Assembly: GCF_900094575.1 (NCBI RefSeq)
Contig: NZ_FMAE01000001.1
Span: 620,001 to 684,000 of the forward strand
DNA length: 64,000 nucleotides
DNA from: Bradyrhizobium yuanmingense
GTDB lineage: Bacteria; Pseudomonadota; Alphaproteobacteria; Rhizobiales; Xanthobacteraceae
Direction: 5' to 3'
A model generated the notes under the pieces. The model was not told the origin of the DNA and made no database searches. It saw only the letters and a list, made by a program, of their open reading frames with translations. Position 1 is the first letter of the stretch; each line of letters starts with the position of its first letter. Of the stretch, positions 34,861-44,501 are shown one piece after another. The position numbers and the translations under genes were made by a program.

Positions 34861-35778
34861 CTAGGCCATCCGATAGGTCCCGCCGATCACGGGATCGCCA
34901 TCCGTCGCCACCACGCCGCGGGCGACCAGATCTTCCAAATGCGCCAGCACGGAATAGCCGGCAGCTGTCGTCAGGCGCGGATCGATACCGATATAGATCG
35001 CGCGGACCATGGTCGGGATGTCGGTCTCGCCCTTGGCGAGGCGGTGCAGGATCGAGGCCTCGCGTGCCTTGCGGTGGCGGATCAGGAAGCGCACGAAGCG
35101 CTGGCCCTCGGGAATCTCGGGGCCATGGCCCGAGAAATAGAGATCCTCCTCGCGGGTGGCGAGCCGGTCGAGCGAATCCATGTAGTCGATCATCGAGCCG
35201 TCCGGCGGCGCCACGATCGAGGTCGACCAGCCCATCACGTGATCGCCGACGAAGTTGAACTTCCGCTCCGGCCAGGCGAATGCCAGATGGTTGGCCGTGT
35301 GGCCGGGCGTCGCGACGGCTTCGAGCCGCCAGCCGTCACCTTCCACGACGTCGCCGTGCGCGAGATTGACGTCCGGGGCAAAATCGCGGTCGGCGCCGGA
35401 TTCCGGATTGTGCTTCTCGCTCTCGAATCGCGGCCGCGAGGCGCGATGCGGGCCTTCGGCATAGACCGGCGCCGCCGTCGCCTGCTTGATCCGCGCGGTG
35501 TTCGGCGAATGGTCGCGATGGGTGTGGGTGACGAAGATGTGCGTCACGGTCTCGCCGCGCACGGCATCGAGCAGCGCCGCCGCATGCGCCGCATCGTCTG
35601 GACCGGGATCGATGATCGCGACATTGCCCTTGCCGACGATGTAGCTGACCGTGCCCGTGAAGGTGAACGGGCTCGGATTGTTGCAGAGCACGCGCCGCAC
35701 GCCGGGGCGGACCTCCTCGACGATGCCGGGCTTCAGCGGAAAGTTGCGGTTGAACGGGATGTCGTCGTTGTCGGACAT
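34861..35778 (-). CDS. MBL-fold metallo-hydrolase
   Basis: A 305-residue metallo-beta-lactamase-fold enzyme. FVTHTHRDHSPNT is the HxHxDH metal motif, ATPGHTANHLAFAW holds the third His and FVGDHVMGWSTS the bridging Asp. The C-terminal part (GHGPEIPEGQRFVRFLIRHR; EASILHRLAKGETDIPTMVR) is a winged-helix segment as in LACTB2-type ribonuclease-like proteins. Substrate unknown; hydrolase of thioesters, lactones or RNA ends is possible. ATG 35778 has GGAAG upstream. Confidence 0.88.
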   Translation of the reverse strand: MSDNDDIPFNRNFPLKPGIVEEVRPGVRRVLCNNPSPFTFTGTVSYIVGKGNVAIIDPGPDDAAHAAALLDAVRGETVTHIFVTHTHRDHSPNTARIKQATAAPVYAEGPHRASRPRFESEKHNPESGADRDFAPDVNLAHGDVVEGDGWRLEAVATPGHTANHLAFAWPERKFNFVGDHVMGWSTSIVAPPDGSMIDYMDSLDRLATREEDLYFSGHGPEIPEGQRFVRFLIRHRKAREASILHRLAKGETDIPTMVRAIYIGIDPRLTTAAGYSVLAHLEDLVARGVVATDGDPVIGGTYRMA

Positions 35779-35803
35779 GGGACTTCCTGTGCCACACTCT
35801 CTG

Positions 35804-35905
35804 CCGTCATACCCCGCGAAGGCGGGGTATCCAGTACGCCGCAGCGCCAGTGACAAAAGCGAAGTCTCTGGGATACTGGATCGCCCGCCTGCGCGGGCGA
35901 TGACA
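35804..35905. repeat. Palindromic repeat, family E (CCCCGCGAAGGCGGGG type)
   Basis: CCGTCATACCCCGCGAAGGC and GGGGTATCCAGTA are followed, after a CGC/GCG core, by GGATACTGGATCGCCCGCC and TGCGCGGGCGATGACAG. Two hairpins and outer TATCCAGTA/ATACTGGAT arms form a cruciform-like element, again of the Bradyrhizobium intergenic kind. One copy in the window, between the MBL-fold and gcdH genes. Confidence 0.7.
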
Positions 35906-35941
35906 GTTGAGCAAGCTAGCCGCGGCGGAAAAACACAGTGA

Positions 35942-37156
<1,215 letters not shown>

Positions 37157-37291
37157 GAAACGTCCTTTCGCGTCTGGTTCCGTCGATAATTGCCCGACAA
37201 AGTAAAGCGCCGCGGCAACAAGTTCAATTGCATCCTGGCTTGGTCGTTCGGGGTGGCGCTTTCAGCGCGACCGGGAGAAAGACAATGCGTG

Positions 37292-38368
37292 TCAGCTTTC
37301 GAGCTGCTCGTTGGCGACGATCTCGATGCCGAAGCCCGATAGGCCCTTGTAGTCGTGCACCGACGAGGTGAGATGCCGGATCGAAGTCACGCCGAGGTCG
37401 CGCAGGATCTGCGCGCCGACGCCGACCTCGCGCCACTGGCGGTTGCGGTCGGCCTCCGTCGACGTCTCGTCCGGCAGCGGCGAAACGGGCACGCCGGCCG
37501 CGCCGTCGCGCAGGTAGACCAGCACGCCGCGGCCGGTCTTCTTGAAATGCTCGAGCACGGCGGCCATGCGCTTGTGGCCGGTGAAGGTGTCCTTGACGAT
37601 GTTCGGCTTGTGAAAGCGCGTCAGCACGTTCTTGCCGTCGCCGACCCCGTTATAGACGAAGGCGACGTGGGCGATGGAATCGAACGGCGAGCGGTAGGCA
37701 TAGCCCTGCAAGGGACCGATCGGGCTGTCGGTGACGAAGGTCGAGACCCGCTCGATCAGCTTCTCGCGCGCCTGGCGGTAGGCGATCATGTCCGCGATGG
37801 TGACGTGCTTGAGCTTGTGCCTGACCGCGAATTGCGCGACCTGCTCGCCCTTCATCACGCTGCCGTCGTCGTTCATGAGCTCGCTGATGACGCCGACCGG
37901 CGGCAGGCCGGAAAGCTTGCAGAGGTCGACCGCGGCCTCGGTGTGGCCGGAGCGAAGCAGCACGCCGCCGTCCTTGGCGATCAGCGGGAAGATGTGGCCG
38001 GGCCGGGCGAAGTCGTTGGCGCCGACATTGGGATTGGCGAGCGCGCGGCAGCACGAGGCGCGCTCCTCGGCGGAGATGCCGGTGCCGCCGTCGGGCTTGT
38101 AGTCGATCGAGACCGTGAACGCGGTGGTGTGCGCGGAATCGTTGTGGGCGACCATCGGATCGAGCCGCAGCCGGCGCGCGTCCTCGGTCGTCACGGGCGC
38201 ACAGACGATGCCGGAGGTATGGCGGATGATGAAGGCCATCTTCTCGGCGGTGCACAGCGAGGCGGCGACGATCAGATCGCCCTCGCCCTCGCGGTCCTCG
38301 TCGTCGGTGACGACCACGAGCTCACCCCGAGCAAAGGCCTGCAAGACTTCCTGAACGCTATCGGGCAT
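37292..38368 (-). CDS. ribB: 3,4-dihydroxy-2-butanone-4-phosphate synthase with degenerate GTP cyclohydrolase II domain
   Basis: A 358-residue protein. Residues 1-205 form an intact RibB domain: VVTDDEDREGEGDLIVAA metal motif, RHTSGIVCAPV, and LRSGHTEAAVDLCKLSG. The C-terminal 150 residues align with GTP cyclohydrolase II (NVLTRFHKPNIVKDTFTGH; GRGVLVYLRDGAAGV; AQILRDLGVTSIRHLTSS) but lack the three zinc cysteines and the RGIGL loop, so cyclohydrolase activity is unlikely. RibB converts ribulose 5-phosphate to the four-carbon unit of riboflavin. I find no FMN riboswitch upstream. Confidence 0.92.
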   Translation of the reverse strand: MPDSVQEVLQAFARGELVVVTDDEDREGEGDLIVAASLCTAEKMAFIIRHTSGIVCAPVTTEDARRLRLDPMVAHNDSAHTTAFTVSIDYKPDGGTGISAEERASCCRALANPNVGANDFARPGHIFPLIAKDGGVLLRSGHTEAAVDLCKLSGLPPVGVISELMNDDGSVMKGEQVAQFAVRHKLKHVTIADMIAYRQAREKLIERVSTFVTDSPIGPLQGYAYRSPFDSIAHVAFVYNGVGDGKNVLTRFHKPNIVKDTFTGHKRMAAVLEHFKKTGRGVLVYLRDGAAGVPVSPLPDETSTEADRNRQWREVGVGAQILRDLGVTSIRHLTSSVHDYKGLSGFGIEIVANEQLES

Positions 38369-38556
38369 TTCCCAATCTCTATCGGTTATGGCCGGGAGGC
38401 TTAGCCGGACTTGGGTCGGGGCGCTAGTCTCCCCAGCGCAACCACATATGTCCGAGGGCGGGCCTGCCGATGGGTTTCAGGCTTGCACCGGGCATACCAG
38501 CGATATAGGCGCAGATTGCCCGCAAGGAAGGCGGCAAGGTAGGCGGCCCAACGCCG

Positions 38557-40287
38557 TCAGGGCAGCACCTCGCGGCGCTCGCCGAGGCGCTGATCGAGCT
38601 CGGCGCGCTTGTCCGCGAGCAGGCCGGCCTGGGCGGCTTCGATCACGGTAAACAGCTCATGTGCATCGCTGAGCCGGGTCACGGTGACATAGCTGGCGCC
38701 GGCCTCGTAGAGCGCGCCGACGTCGGCCAACAGGTCGGCCGTGGCGACGATCAGGGCGGTCGGATTGAGCGCGCGGACGTGACGGACCAGCTTCTCGTTG
38801 GTGGCGCCCTTCAGCAGCGAATCCGGCACGCTGAGGATGATCATCTCGGACTTGCCGACGCCGGCATGGAGCAGCGTGTCGGCGCTGCTGATGTCGCCAT
38901 AGATCACGTGCAGACCACGTGAAAGCAGGGTCTGGTACACATTGGGGTTGAAATCGACCACGGTGATCTGCTCCAGCAGCACCGGTGCCTGCCGTTCGAT
39001 CTCGGCCAGCAGCGCACTCGCCGCACGGAAAAAGCCGAGGATGACGATGCGGCGGGCCTCGCCATGGCCGCCCCCGTGGCCCTCCTCGGCATGGCCGTTG
39101 CCATGGTCGAGATCGCGCAGGCCGATCCGCTTCAAGGGGCCGATCGCCCAACGGGTGATCTCGTCGCTGCGGGTCATCACGAAGGTCGAGAGCACCGCCA
39201 GCACCACGAAGGCGAACGAAGCCGCATTCGCCGTCTCGGCTGCGATGTGGCGGTCCGCGACGCCGGTCTGGATCACGACCAGCGAGAACTCGGAGATTTG
39301 CGCGAGGTTGAGCGCCGGCAACAGGCTGGCGCGCAGGCCCTGCTTCATCAGATAGAGCGGGGTGAAGGTGGTGACGAGGCGGCTCACCACCGTGAACGCC
39401 GCGATCATCAAGGCGAGGCTGATCACCGAGAGGCCGGGCACGGGAATGGTCATGCCGAGCGCGACGAAGAACAGCGTGATGAAGAAGTCGCGCAGCGTGG
39501 TGACCTTGGCGGTGACATCGAGCGCATAGGGGAAGGTCGAGAGCGAGACGCCGGCGATCAGCGCACCCATCTCGCGCGACAGCGACAGTTGATAGGCGGT
39601 CTCGGCGACGAGAAAGCACCAGGCGAGCGCACCGAGCAGGATCAGCTCGGGCCGCCGGGCGATCTGGTGGAACACGCGCGGCAGCACGTAGCGGCTGACC
39701 AGAAGCGCGGCCGTGACCAGCACCGCGACGCGGCCGATCGAGAGCAGGATGACGCTGACCTGCAGATTGGCGAGACTCGGCTGCACCGCCAGGAACAGGA
39801 TGGCAAAGATGTCCTGGAGCACCAGCACGCCGAGCGTGATGCGGCCCGGCAGCGTATCGAGCTCGCGCTTCTCGTAGAGCACCTTGACGATGATGACCGT
39901 GCTCGACAGCGCGCAGGCGACGCAGAGATAGACCGCATCGAAATGCCCACCGCCGAGCGACAGGCCGATGCCGACGAAGAACAGAAGCCCGAGCAGACAG
40001 CCGCCCAGCAGCTGGCTGCCCGCCGCGAACAGGATCACCCGCCCGGCCCGAACGATCTTCTTCAGGTCGATCTCGAGCCCGATCATGAACAGCATGAAGA
40101 TCAGGCCAAGCTCGGAGATGACGCTGATCGATTCCTGCGAATGGACCCAGCCGGCGCCGAATGGACCTATGCAGAAGCCGGCGATAAGGTAGGCCAGGAT
40201 CAGCGGTTGCCGGGAGAAATGGGCGAGAAGCCCCAGCATCCAGGCGAACAGAATAGAGAGTGTGATATCGCGAATGAGCTCATGCAT
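38557..40287 (-). CDS. CPA2-family cation:proton antiporter with RCK-like domain
   Basis: A 576-residue protein: about twelve membrane segments (MHELIRDITLSILFAWMLGL onward; GLEIDLKKIVRAGRVILFAA, CALSSTVIIVKVLYEKRELD, LVLQDIFAILFLAVQPS) as in YbaL/KefB antiporters, then a His/Gly-rich linker (HGNGHAEEGHGGGHGEARR) and a Rossmann-like RCK domain. The RCK nucleotide loop reads VILGFFRAASALL, without the usual GxGxxG. It exchanges K+ or Na+ for H+. ATG 40287 chosen; start regions overlap nothing. Divergent from the DUF3124 gene. Confidence 0.9.
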   Translation of the reverse strand: MHELIRDITLSILFAWMLGLLAHFSRQPLILAYLIAGFCIGPFGAGWVHSQESISVISELGLIFMLFMIGLEIDLKKIVRAGRVILFAAGSQLLGGCLLGLLFFVGIGLSLGGGHFDAVYLCVACALSSTVIIVKVLYEKRELDTLPGRITLGVLVLQDIFAILFLAVQPSLANLQVSVILLSIGRVAVLVTAALLVSRYVLPRVFHQIARRPELILLGALAWCFLVAETAYQLSLSREMGALIAGVSLSTFPYALDVTAKVTTLRDFFITLFFVALGMTIPVPGLSVISLALMIAAFTVVSRLVTTFTPLYLMKQGLRASLLPALNLAQISEFSLVVIQTGVADRHIAAETANAASFAFVVLAVLSTFVMTRSDEITRWAIGPLKRIGLRDLDHGNGHAEEGHGGGHGEARRIVILGFFRAASALLAEIERQAPVLLEQITVVDFNPNVYQTLLSRGLHVIYGDISSADTLLHAGVGKSEMIILSVPDSLLKGATNEKLVRHVRALNPTALIVATADLLADVGALYEAGASYVTVTRLSDAHELFTVIEAAQAGLLADKRAELDQRLGERREVLP

Positions 40288-40354
40288 GCCAAATTGGTCC
40301 GTTTTGCCGCACCCTAGAGGTGGGTTGCGGTGCGGCAAGCGAGCAATTCGTCAC

Positions 40355-40882
40355 ATGCGGAATGGGCTCTTCGCAGCCATGCTGCTCGCTCCCCTCGCCT
40401 TTGCCGTGCCCGCCGCCGCGCAATCCAAGGTCAGTATCGAACAAAACTTTGCCGATTCGCTCACCACGCCGCTGAAGGAGGACCTCGCCGTATCCGGCGG
40501 TTTCTACGTGCCCGCCTATTCCAGCGTCGCGATGAGCCAGGGCAAGCTGCGTGTCGACTTCTCGGTGACGCTGAGCGTACACAACGCCTCCGAGACCCAG
40601 CCGCTGGTCATCAAACGCATCGCCTATTTCGACACCGCAGGCAAGCAGGTCGAGAGCTATCTGAAGACGCCGGTGGCGTTGAGGCCGCTCGCCACCGTCT
40701 CGATCTTCATTCCGACCGACGACGTGCGCGGCGGGACCGGCGCCAATTTTCTGGTCGACTGGGCCGCCACGGGCGAGATCGCAGAACCCGTGGTCGAAGC
40801 CTTAATGGTTGGCGGCATCGCCAACACGCATTACGCTTTCATCAGTCAGGGCCGTCCGACCAGGACGGCCGGCAAGAAGTAA
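40355..40882 (+). CDS. DUF3124 domain protein, exported
   Basis: A 175-residue protein with a signal peptide (MRNGLFAAMLLAPLAFAVPA, cleavage after AAAQ). The mature part is a beta-rich DUF3124 domain: GGFYVPAYSSVAMSQGKLRV, FSVTLSVHNASETQPLVIKR, YLKTPVALRPLATVSIFIP and TGANFLVDWAA. The family's function is unknown. It begins 67 bp from the divergent antiporter gene and lies 51 bp before an aminotransferase gene on the same strand. Confidence 0.85.
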   Translation: MRNGLFAAMLLAPLAFAVPAAAQSKVSIEQNFADSLTTPLKEDLAVSGGFYVPAYSSVAMSQGKLRVDFSVTLSVHNASETQPLVIKRIAYFDTAGKQVESYLKTPVALRPLATVSIFIPTDDVRGGTGANFLVDWAATGEIAEPVVEALMVGGIANTHYAFISQGRPTRTAGKK

Positions 40883-40933
40883 GGCGGCCGGTGCAAAGCC
40901 GAGCTCAACAAGAACAAAACGAGGAACGCTCCC

Positions 40934-42166
40934 ATGACGTCCAGCTTCGATTTCGCGCCCCTGTTTCCAGCAGGGCTGCCGGCCCCGTCTGCGCGCTGGA
41001 CGGGCCTTGCCAAATACAGCTTCGTCGGCGGCAACAACGATTCCGAACAGGTGCCGCTCGACGAGCTGATCGAAGCGGCCGACACGGTGCTGCGGCGCGA
41101 GGGCCGCTCGCTCGCCACCTACGGTCTGGCGCATGGTCCGCAGGGCTACCTGCCGTTGCGCGAATTCCTGGTGACGAAACTCAAGCGCGACGCCGGCATC
41201 AGCTGCACGGTCGACGACCTCCTGATCGTCTCCGGCTCGCTGCAGGCGCTCGACCTCGTCAACGCCACCCTATTGACGCGCGGCGACACCGTGATTTTCG
41301 AGCAGGAGAGCTATCAGGGCTCCCTGACACGGCTGGCGCGGCTCGGCGTCAACGTCGTCGGCATTCCCCTCGACCAGGACGGCATGCGCATGGATCTGCT
41401 GGCCTCCGCGCTGGCCGACCTGAAGCGCCGCGGCATCCGACCGAAATACATCTACACCATTCCGACGGTGCAGAACCCGACCGGCAGCATCATGCCCGAG
41501 AGCCGCCGCACCGAGCTGGTGCGGCTCGCGACCGAGTATGGCGTGCCCATCTTCGAGGACGATTGCTATGCCGACCTCATCTGGTCGGGGCAGCGGCCGC
41601 CCGCGATCTACGCGATGAGCGAGAGCGGCGGCGTGATTCATATCGGCTCGTTCTCCAAGTCGATCGCGCCGGCGCTGCGCGTCGGCTTCGTCGTGGCGCC
41701 CTGGGAGGTGATGTCGCGGATGCTGGCGCTGAAGACGGATGCTGGCTCCGGTGCGCTGGAGCAGATGGTGCTCGCCACCTATTGCAAGCCGCATTTTTCA
41801 ACTCACGTGCCGGCCCTGACCAAGGCGCTGCGCACCAAGCTCGACACGCTCATGGAAGCGCTCAACGAGCAGTTCGGGACCGCCGCTGAGTTCGAGGAGC
41901 CCAAGGGCGGCATCTTCCTTTGGGTGAAGCTGCCCGACCAGGTCGATACGCTGAAGCTGTATCAGGCCGCGCTCGCCGCCGGCGTCTCGATCAATCCGGG
42001 GCCGGAATGGTCGACCAGCAAGGGCCATTCCGCTTCGCGGCTGCGGCTGTGCTTTGCCAGCCCCACGCACCAGCAGATCCGCGATGGCGTCGCCGTGCTA
42101 GCCGAAGTCTGCCGCAAGGAGTTTGGCGTGCCCGCCCGCAGCGCCAATGTGGAGAAGCGAGCCTGA
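40934..42166 (+). CDS. PLP-dependent class I/II aminotransferase (2-aminoadipate transaminase-like)
   Basis: A 410-residue fold-type I aminotransferase. Features: YGLAHGPQGYLPLREFLVT, IVSGSLQALDLVNATLLTRG, TIPTVQNPTGSIMPESRR (substrate Asn), FEDDCYADLIW (PLP Asp), and the PLP Lys in IHIGSFSKSIAPALRVGF. This is the MocR/LysN-type aminotransferase domain without a GntR head. It transfers amino groups between an L-amino acid and 2-oxoglutarate; substrate unknown. RBS GAGGAACG lies before ATG 40934. Confidence 0.9.
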   Translation: MTSSFDFAPLFPAGLPAPSARWTGLAKYSFVGGNNDSEQVPLDELIEAADTVLRREGRSLATYGLAHGPQGYLPLREFLVTKLKRDAGISCTVDDLLIVSGSLQALDLVNATLLTRGDTVIFEQESYQGSLTRLARLGVNVVGIPLDQDGMRMDLLASALADLKRRGIRPKYIYTIPTVQNPTGSIMPESRRTELVRLATEYGVPIFEDDCYADLIWSGQRPPAIYAMSESGGVIHIGSFSKSIAPALRVGFVVAPWEVMSRMLALKTDAGSGALEQMVLATYCKPHFSTHVPALTKALRTKLDTLMEALNEQFGTAAEFEEPKGGIFLWVKLPDQVDTLKLYQAALAAGVSINPGPEWSTSKGHSASRLRLCFASPTHQQIRDGVAVLAEVCRKEFGVPARSANVEKRA

Positions 42167-42186
42167 GGCCCAGTCCGGACGTCTCC

Positions 42187-42459
42187 TCACGCCGCCTGTG
42201 GCTGACTGCCGTGAATCGCGGAAGCCAGCCGCAGCAACAGGACGATGGAGACGTTGCCTTTGCCGGCCTCGATCTGGGCGATGTAGCGCTCGGAAATCCC
42301 CGAGCGCCGGGCGAGCTCCCGGCGCGACAGATCGCAGCGCATGCGTGAGGACCGTAACCGATCGCCCAGCTCGCTCAGAAACGCGGCCTCGGAATAAGGC
42401 GGTACGGCACAGCTCCCCGGCAGTACTTCGCCCGCAAAATCCATGACTTGATTCAGCAT
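42187..42459 (-). CDS. XRE-family HTH protein resembling the N-terminal part of BzdR/BoxR regulators
   Basis: A 90-residue protein consisting of a linker and one helix-turn-helix: LSELGDRLRSSRMRCDLSRR, ELARRSGISERYIAQIEAGK, GNVSIVLLLRLASAIHGS. ISERYIAQIEAGKGNVSI is the form seen at the N-terminus of BzdR/BoxR, whose shikimate-kinase-like effector domain is missing here: the frame stops at 42187 just after the HTH. Either a stand-alone DNA-binding protein or a truncated regulator. ATG 42459 is chosen; ATG 42444 is close by. Convergent with the aminotransferase gene. Confidence 0.75.
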   Translation of the reverse strand: MLNQVMDFAGEVLPGSCAVPPYSEAAFLSELGDRLRSSRMRCDLSRRELARRSGISERYIAQIEAGKGNVSIVLLLRLASAIHGSQPQAA

Positions 42460-42618
42460 TGCTCTATCCACGTTCGCCTTCGGGAAACGCCATCTTATCT
42501 TCGAACCGCCCCGCCTCATTGACGCGGATCAAATTCGCGGGCGATCGGCAGCCGCCGTGGCAGGGCCGCGCGCGGGATGCTAAACTTTGGAATTGTTCGA
42601 GGCGGGGTTTTTCAGGAC

Positions 42619-43071
42619 ATGATGCGTTGTTCGGGCCGCTGGATCGCGGCTGCGGTGCTGTGGGTCGCGTTCACCCCCACGGCTGGTGCCGAGACGCTGG
42701 CCGTGACCGTGGAGCAATGGGGCCTGCTCGGCTCCTGGGCGGTCGATTGCTCGGGTAGGCCCGACCGCGACCAGGGCGCGCGCTTGACTTACGAAATCCG
42801 GAAAGACGGCCGTGTGATGTACCGGCGCGATTTCGGCGAGGCCAGGGACGAGAACGAGGTGGTGTCCGCCACGGTCAATGCCGAGGGCCTGCTCAATGTC
42901 ATGGTGTACTTCCCCTCGCTGCATCAGGCCCGCGAGTTCGGGTTGCTGTTGCAGAAGGACGGCAGCCTGCGCGCGATCTACAATCGCAGCGAGCGCGGCG
43001 AGTACACGATCAGGAACGGCAAATACGTCGCCAGCGGTGCGCCGACGCCCGCGCAGCAGCGCTGCGATTAG
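42619..43071 (+). CDS. Hypothetical exported protein
   Basis: A 150-residue protein with a signal peptide (MMRCSGRWIAAAVLWVAFTP, cleavage after TAGA). The mature part (WGLLGSWAVDCSGRPDRDQG; LTYEIRKDGRVMYRRDFGEA; EYTIRNGKYVASGAPTPAQQ) with two cysteines, one second to last in the chain, suggests a small disulfide-closed beta protein. Either ATG 42619 or 42622 may start it, with AGGA upstream. I do not recognise a named family. No operon partner is evident. Confidence 0.7.
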   Translation: MMRCSGRWIAAAVLWVAFTPTAGAETLAVTVEQWGLLGSWAVDCSGRPDRDQGARLTYEIRKDGRVMYRRDFGEARDENEVVSATVNAEGLLNVMVYFPSLHQAREFGLLLQKDGSLRAIYNRSERGEYTIRNGKYVASGAPTPAQQRCD

Positions 43072-43118
43072 CACGCCTTCGTCTGAACATCCGTTCAGAA
43101 TTCTCTTCCCGCTCCTCC

Positions 43119-43143
43119 GGAACGTTCGCGCAAATCTGCGGTT
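43119..43143 (+). promoter_or_regulatory. Candidate EcfG-type stress promoter (GGAAC-N16-GGTT)
   Basis: GGAAC at 43119-43123 and GGTT at 43140-43143, spacing 16, 30 bp before the start of the His-rich peptide gene. It differs from GGAAC-N16/17-CGTT by one base. Confidence 0.5.
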
Positions 43144-43173
43144 TAGATGTGCATTCGTTTGGAGGAGGACATC

Positions 43174-43416
43174 ATGAAGAAGCTTGGTTATGTGGTTGCG
43201 GCTCTCGGTGCGCTCGTGATCGCGGCGCCAACGCTCGCAAGTGCGGAGACGGTGGTGATCAAGCGCAGCGGCGGTTATCATCATCATCATCACCACGGCC
43301 CGTACGGCGCCCGCGCCGAATTCCGCGGACATCGTCATCATGGCTGGCATCGCCACCATCGCGGCGACAAGGTCGTCGTGATCAAGCGCAGCCATCGCCA
43401 TCACCACTGGGACTAA
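43174..43416 (+). CDS. His-rich small exported protein
   Basis: An 80-residue protein with an ideal ribosome site (GGAGGAGG, 43161-43168) and a signal peptide (MKKLGYVVAALGALVIAAPT, cleavage after LASA). The mature 50-odd residues carry two near-identical strands, ETVVIKRSGGY and DKVVVIKRSHRH, with His runs (six in a row, then RHHGWHRHHRG and HRHHH). About 18 His in all suggest binding of Ni, Co, Cu or Zn in the periplasm. It is preceded by a stress-type promoter motif. No family name is known to me. Confidence 0.78.
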   Translation: MKKLGYVVAALGALVIAAPTLASAETVVIKRSGGYHHHHHHGPYGARAEFRGHRHHGWHRHHRGDKVVVIKRSHRHHHWD

Positions 43417-43432
43417 TGCGCAACGCGACAAG

Positions 43433-43458
43433 GAAATGGCCCCTCACGGGGCTATTTC
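43433..43458 (+). terminator. Probable terminator after the His-rich gene
   Basis: AAATGGCCCC-TCA-CGGGGCTATTT forms an interrupted stem followed by a T-rich stretch, 17 bp after the stop of the His-rich gene. Confidence 0.6.
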
Positions 43459-43473
43459 TATTGTGTTCTTTTC

Positions 43474-43673
43474 CTTCTCCCCTTGTGGGAGAAGGTGGCA
43501 TAGGCGGCCTTCGGCCGCCGTTCTTGAGAACGCCGATAATGCGCATCGGCTATTGCGCCGGATGCGGGGTTGCGTCAGCAAGTGCGAAAGTGAAAGACTC
43601 ATGCGCGGAGAGAGACCCCTCACCCGTCTCGCCGCTTTGCGGCGAGCCACCCTCTCCCACAGGGGGAGAGGGT
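43474..43673. repeat. Dispersed palindromic repeat, family A (second copy)
   Basis: CTTCTCCCCTTGTGGGAGAAGG and CGGCCTTCGGCCG at one end are matched by CCCCTCACCCGTCTCGCC, GCTTTGCGGC and CCCTCTCCCACAGGGGGAG at the other. It shares CTCTCCC/GGGAGA and CCTCACCC words with 3602-3750 but has a longer centre (about 200 bp). It lies between the His-rich gene and a convergent aldo/keto reductase gene. Confidence 0.68.
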
Positions 43674-43682
43674 ACAGAGCGC

Positions 43683-44501
43683 CTAATCCCATGCTGGCGC
43701 GAAGCCTGGATTGACGCAGCGTCTGTCCTTCGCCAGCGCGGCGATCTTCTCGCGATCGGCATCGTCGAGCGTGATCTTCAGCGCGTCGAGATTGGCCTGC
43801 TGGCTCTCGCGCCGCGAGGCCTTGGGGATCGCGGCGACGCCGTCCTGGTCGAGCAGCCATTTCAACGCGACCTGCGCGGCGGTGGCATTGTGCCGGGCGC
43901 CGATGTCGGCCAGCACCGGATCGCTCGCGAAACGCCCTTGCGCCAGCGGACAATAGGCAACCAGCGGGATCGACCTCGGCTGGAGATAGGCAAGCACCTT
44001 CGATTGATCGAGCATGGCGTGATATTCGACCTGGTTGCAGGCGATTGGCGCCTTGATCTCCTCGACCGCGACCTTGAGCAGCGCGGTGGTGAAATTGGCA
44101 ACGCCGATGGCGCGCGTGCGCCCCTCCTCCTTGAGCGTCATCAGCGTTTCGAACACCGCCCCCCAGTTCGCGGCCTTCGACGGCCAATGCACGAGATAGA
44201 GGTCGACATGGTCGAGCCGGAGCTTCTTGAGGCTGGCTTCGAAAGCGCGGCGGATCGCATCGGAGCTGAGGTTCTCGTGCCAGACTTTCGTGGTGACGTG
44301 CAACTCGCCACGCGACACGCCGGACGCGGCGATGGCCGCGCCGATCGCCTCCTCGTTGGCGTACATCTCGGCGGTATCGATGTGGCGATAGCCGATCGAA
44401 AGCGCGCTCTCGACCGCGGCACGGCAGGCATCGCCCTGCATGCGGAAGGTGCCGAGGCCGAGCTTGGGCATGCTGATGCCCTGTGTTTTCAGATGATCCA
44501 T
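43683..44501 (-). CDS. Aldo/keto reductase
   Basis: A 272-residue (beta/alpha)8 NADPH reductase. Catalytic residues visible: Asp in GYRHIDTAEMYANEEAIGAA, Tyr in the same segment, Lys in HVTTKVW, and His in LDHVDLYLVHWPS. The cofactor loop IPKASRR is near the C-terminus. It resembles 2,5-diketo-D-gluconate reductase-type enzymes; substrate unknown. Reads toward the repeat at 43474-43673. Confidence 0.9.
   Translation of the reverse strand: MDHLKTQGISMPKLGLGTFRMQGDACRAAVESALSIGYRHIDTAEMYANEEAIGAAIAASGVSRGELHVTTKVWHENLSSDAIRRAFEASLKKLRLDHVDLYLVHWPSKAANWGAVFETLMTLKEEGRTRAIGVANFTTALLKVAVEEIKAPIACNQVEYHAMLDQSKVLAYLQPRSIPLVAYCPLAQGRFASDPVLADIGARHNATAAQVALKWLLDQDGVAAIPKASRRESQQANLDALKITLDDADREKIAALAKDRRCVNPGFAPAWD

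Noticed and set aside
38369..38556. FMN riboswitch upstream of ribB
   Set aside because: The conserved AGGGTGAAATTCCC-like and GGATGGGAGA-type segments are missing on the minus strand of this gap.
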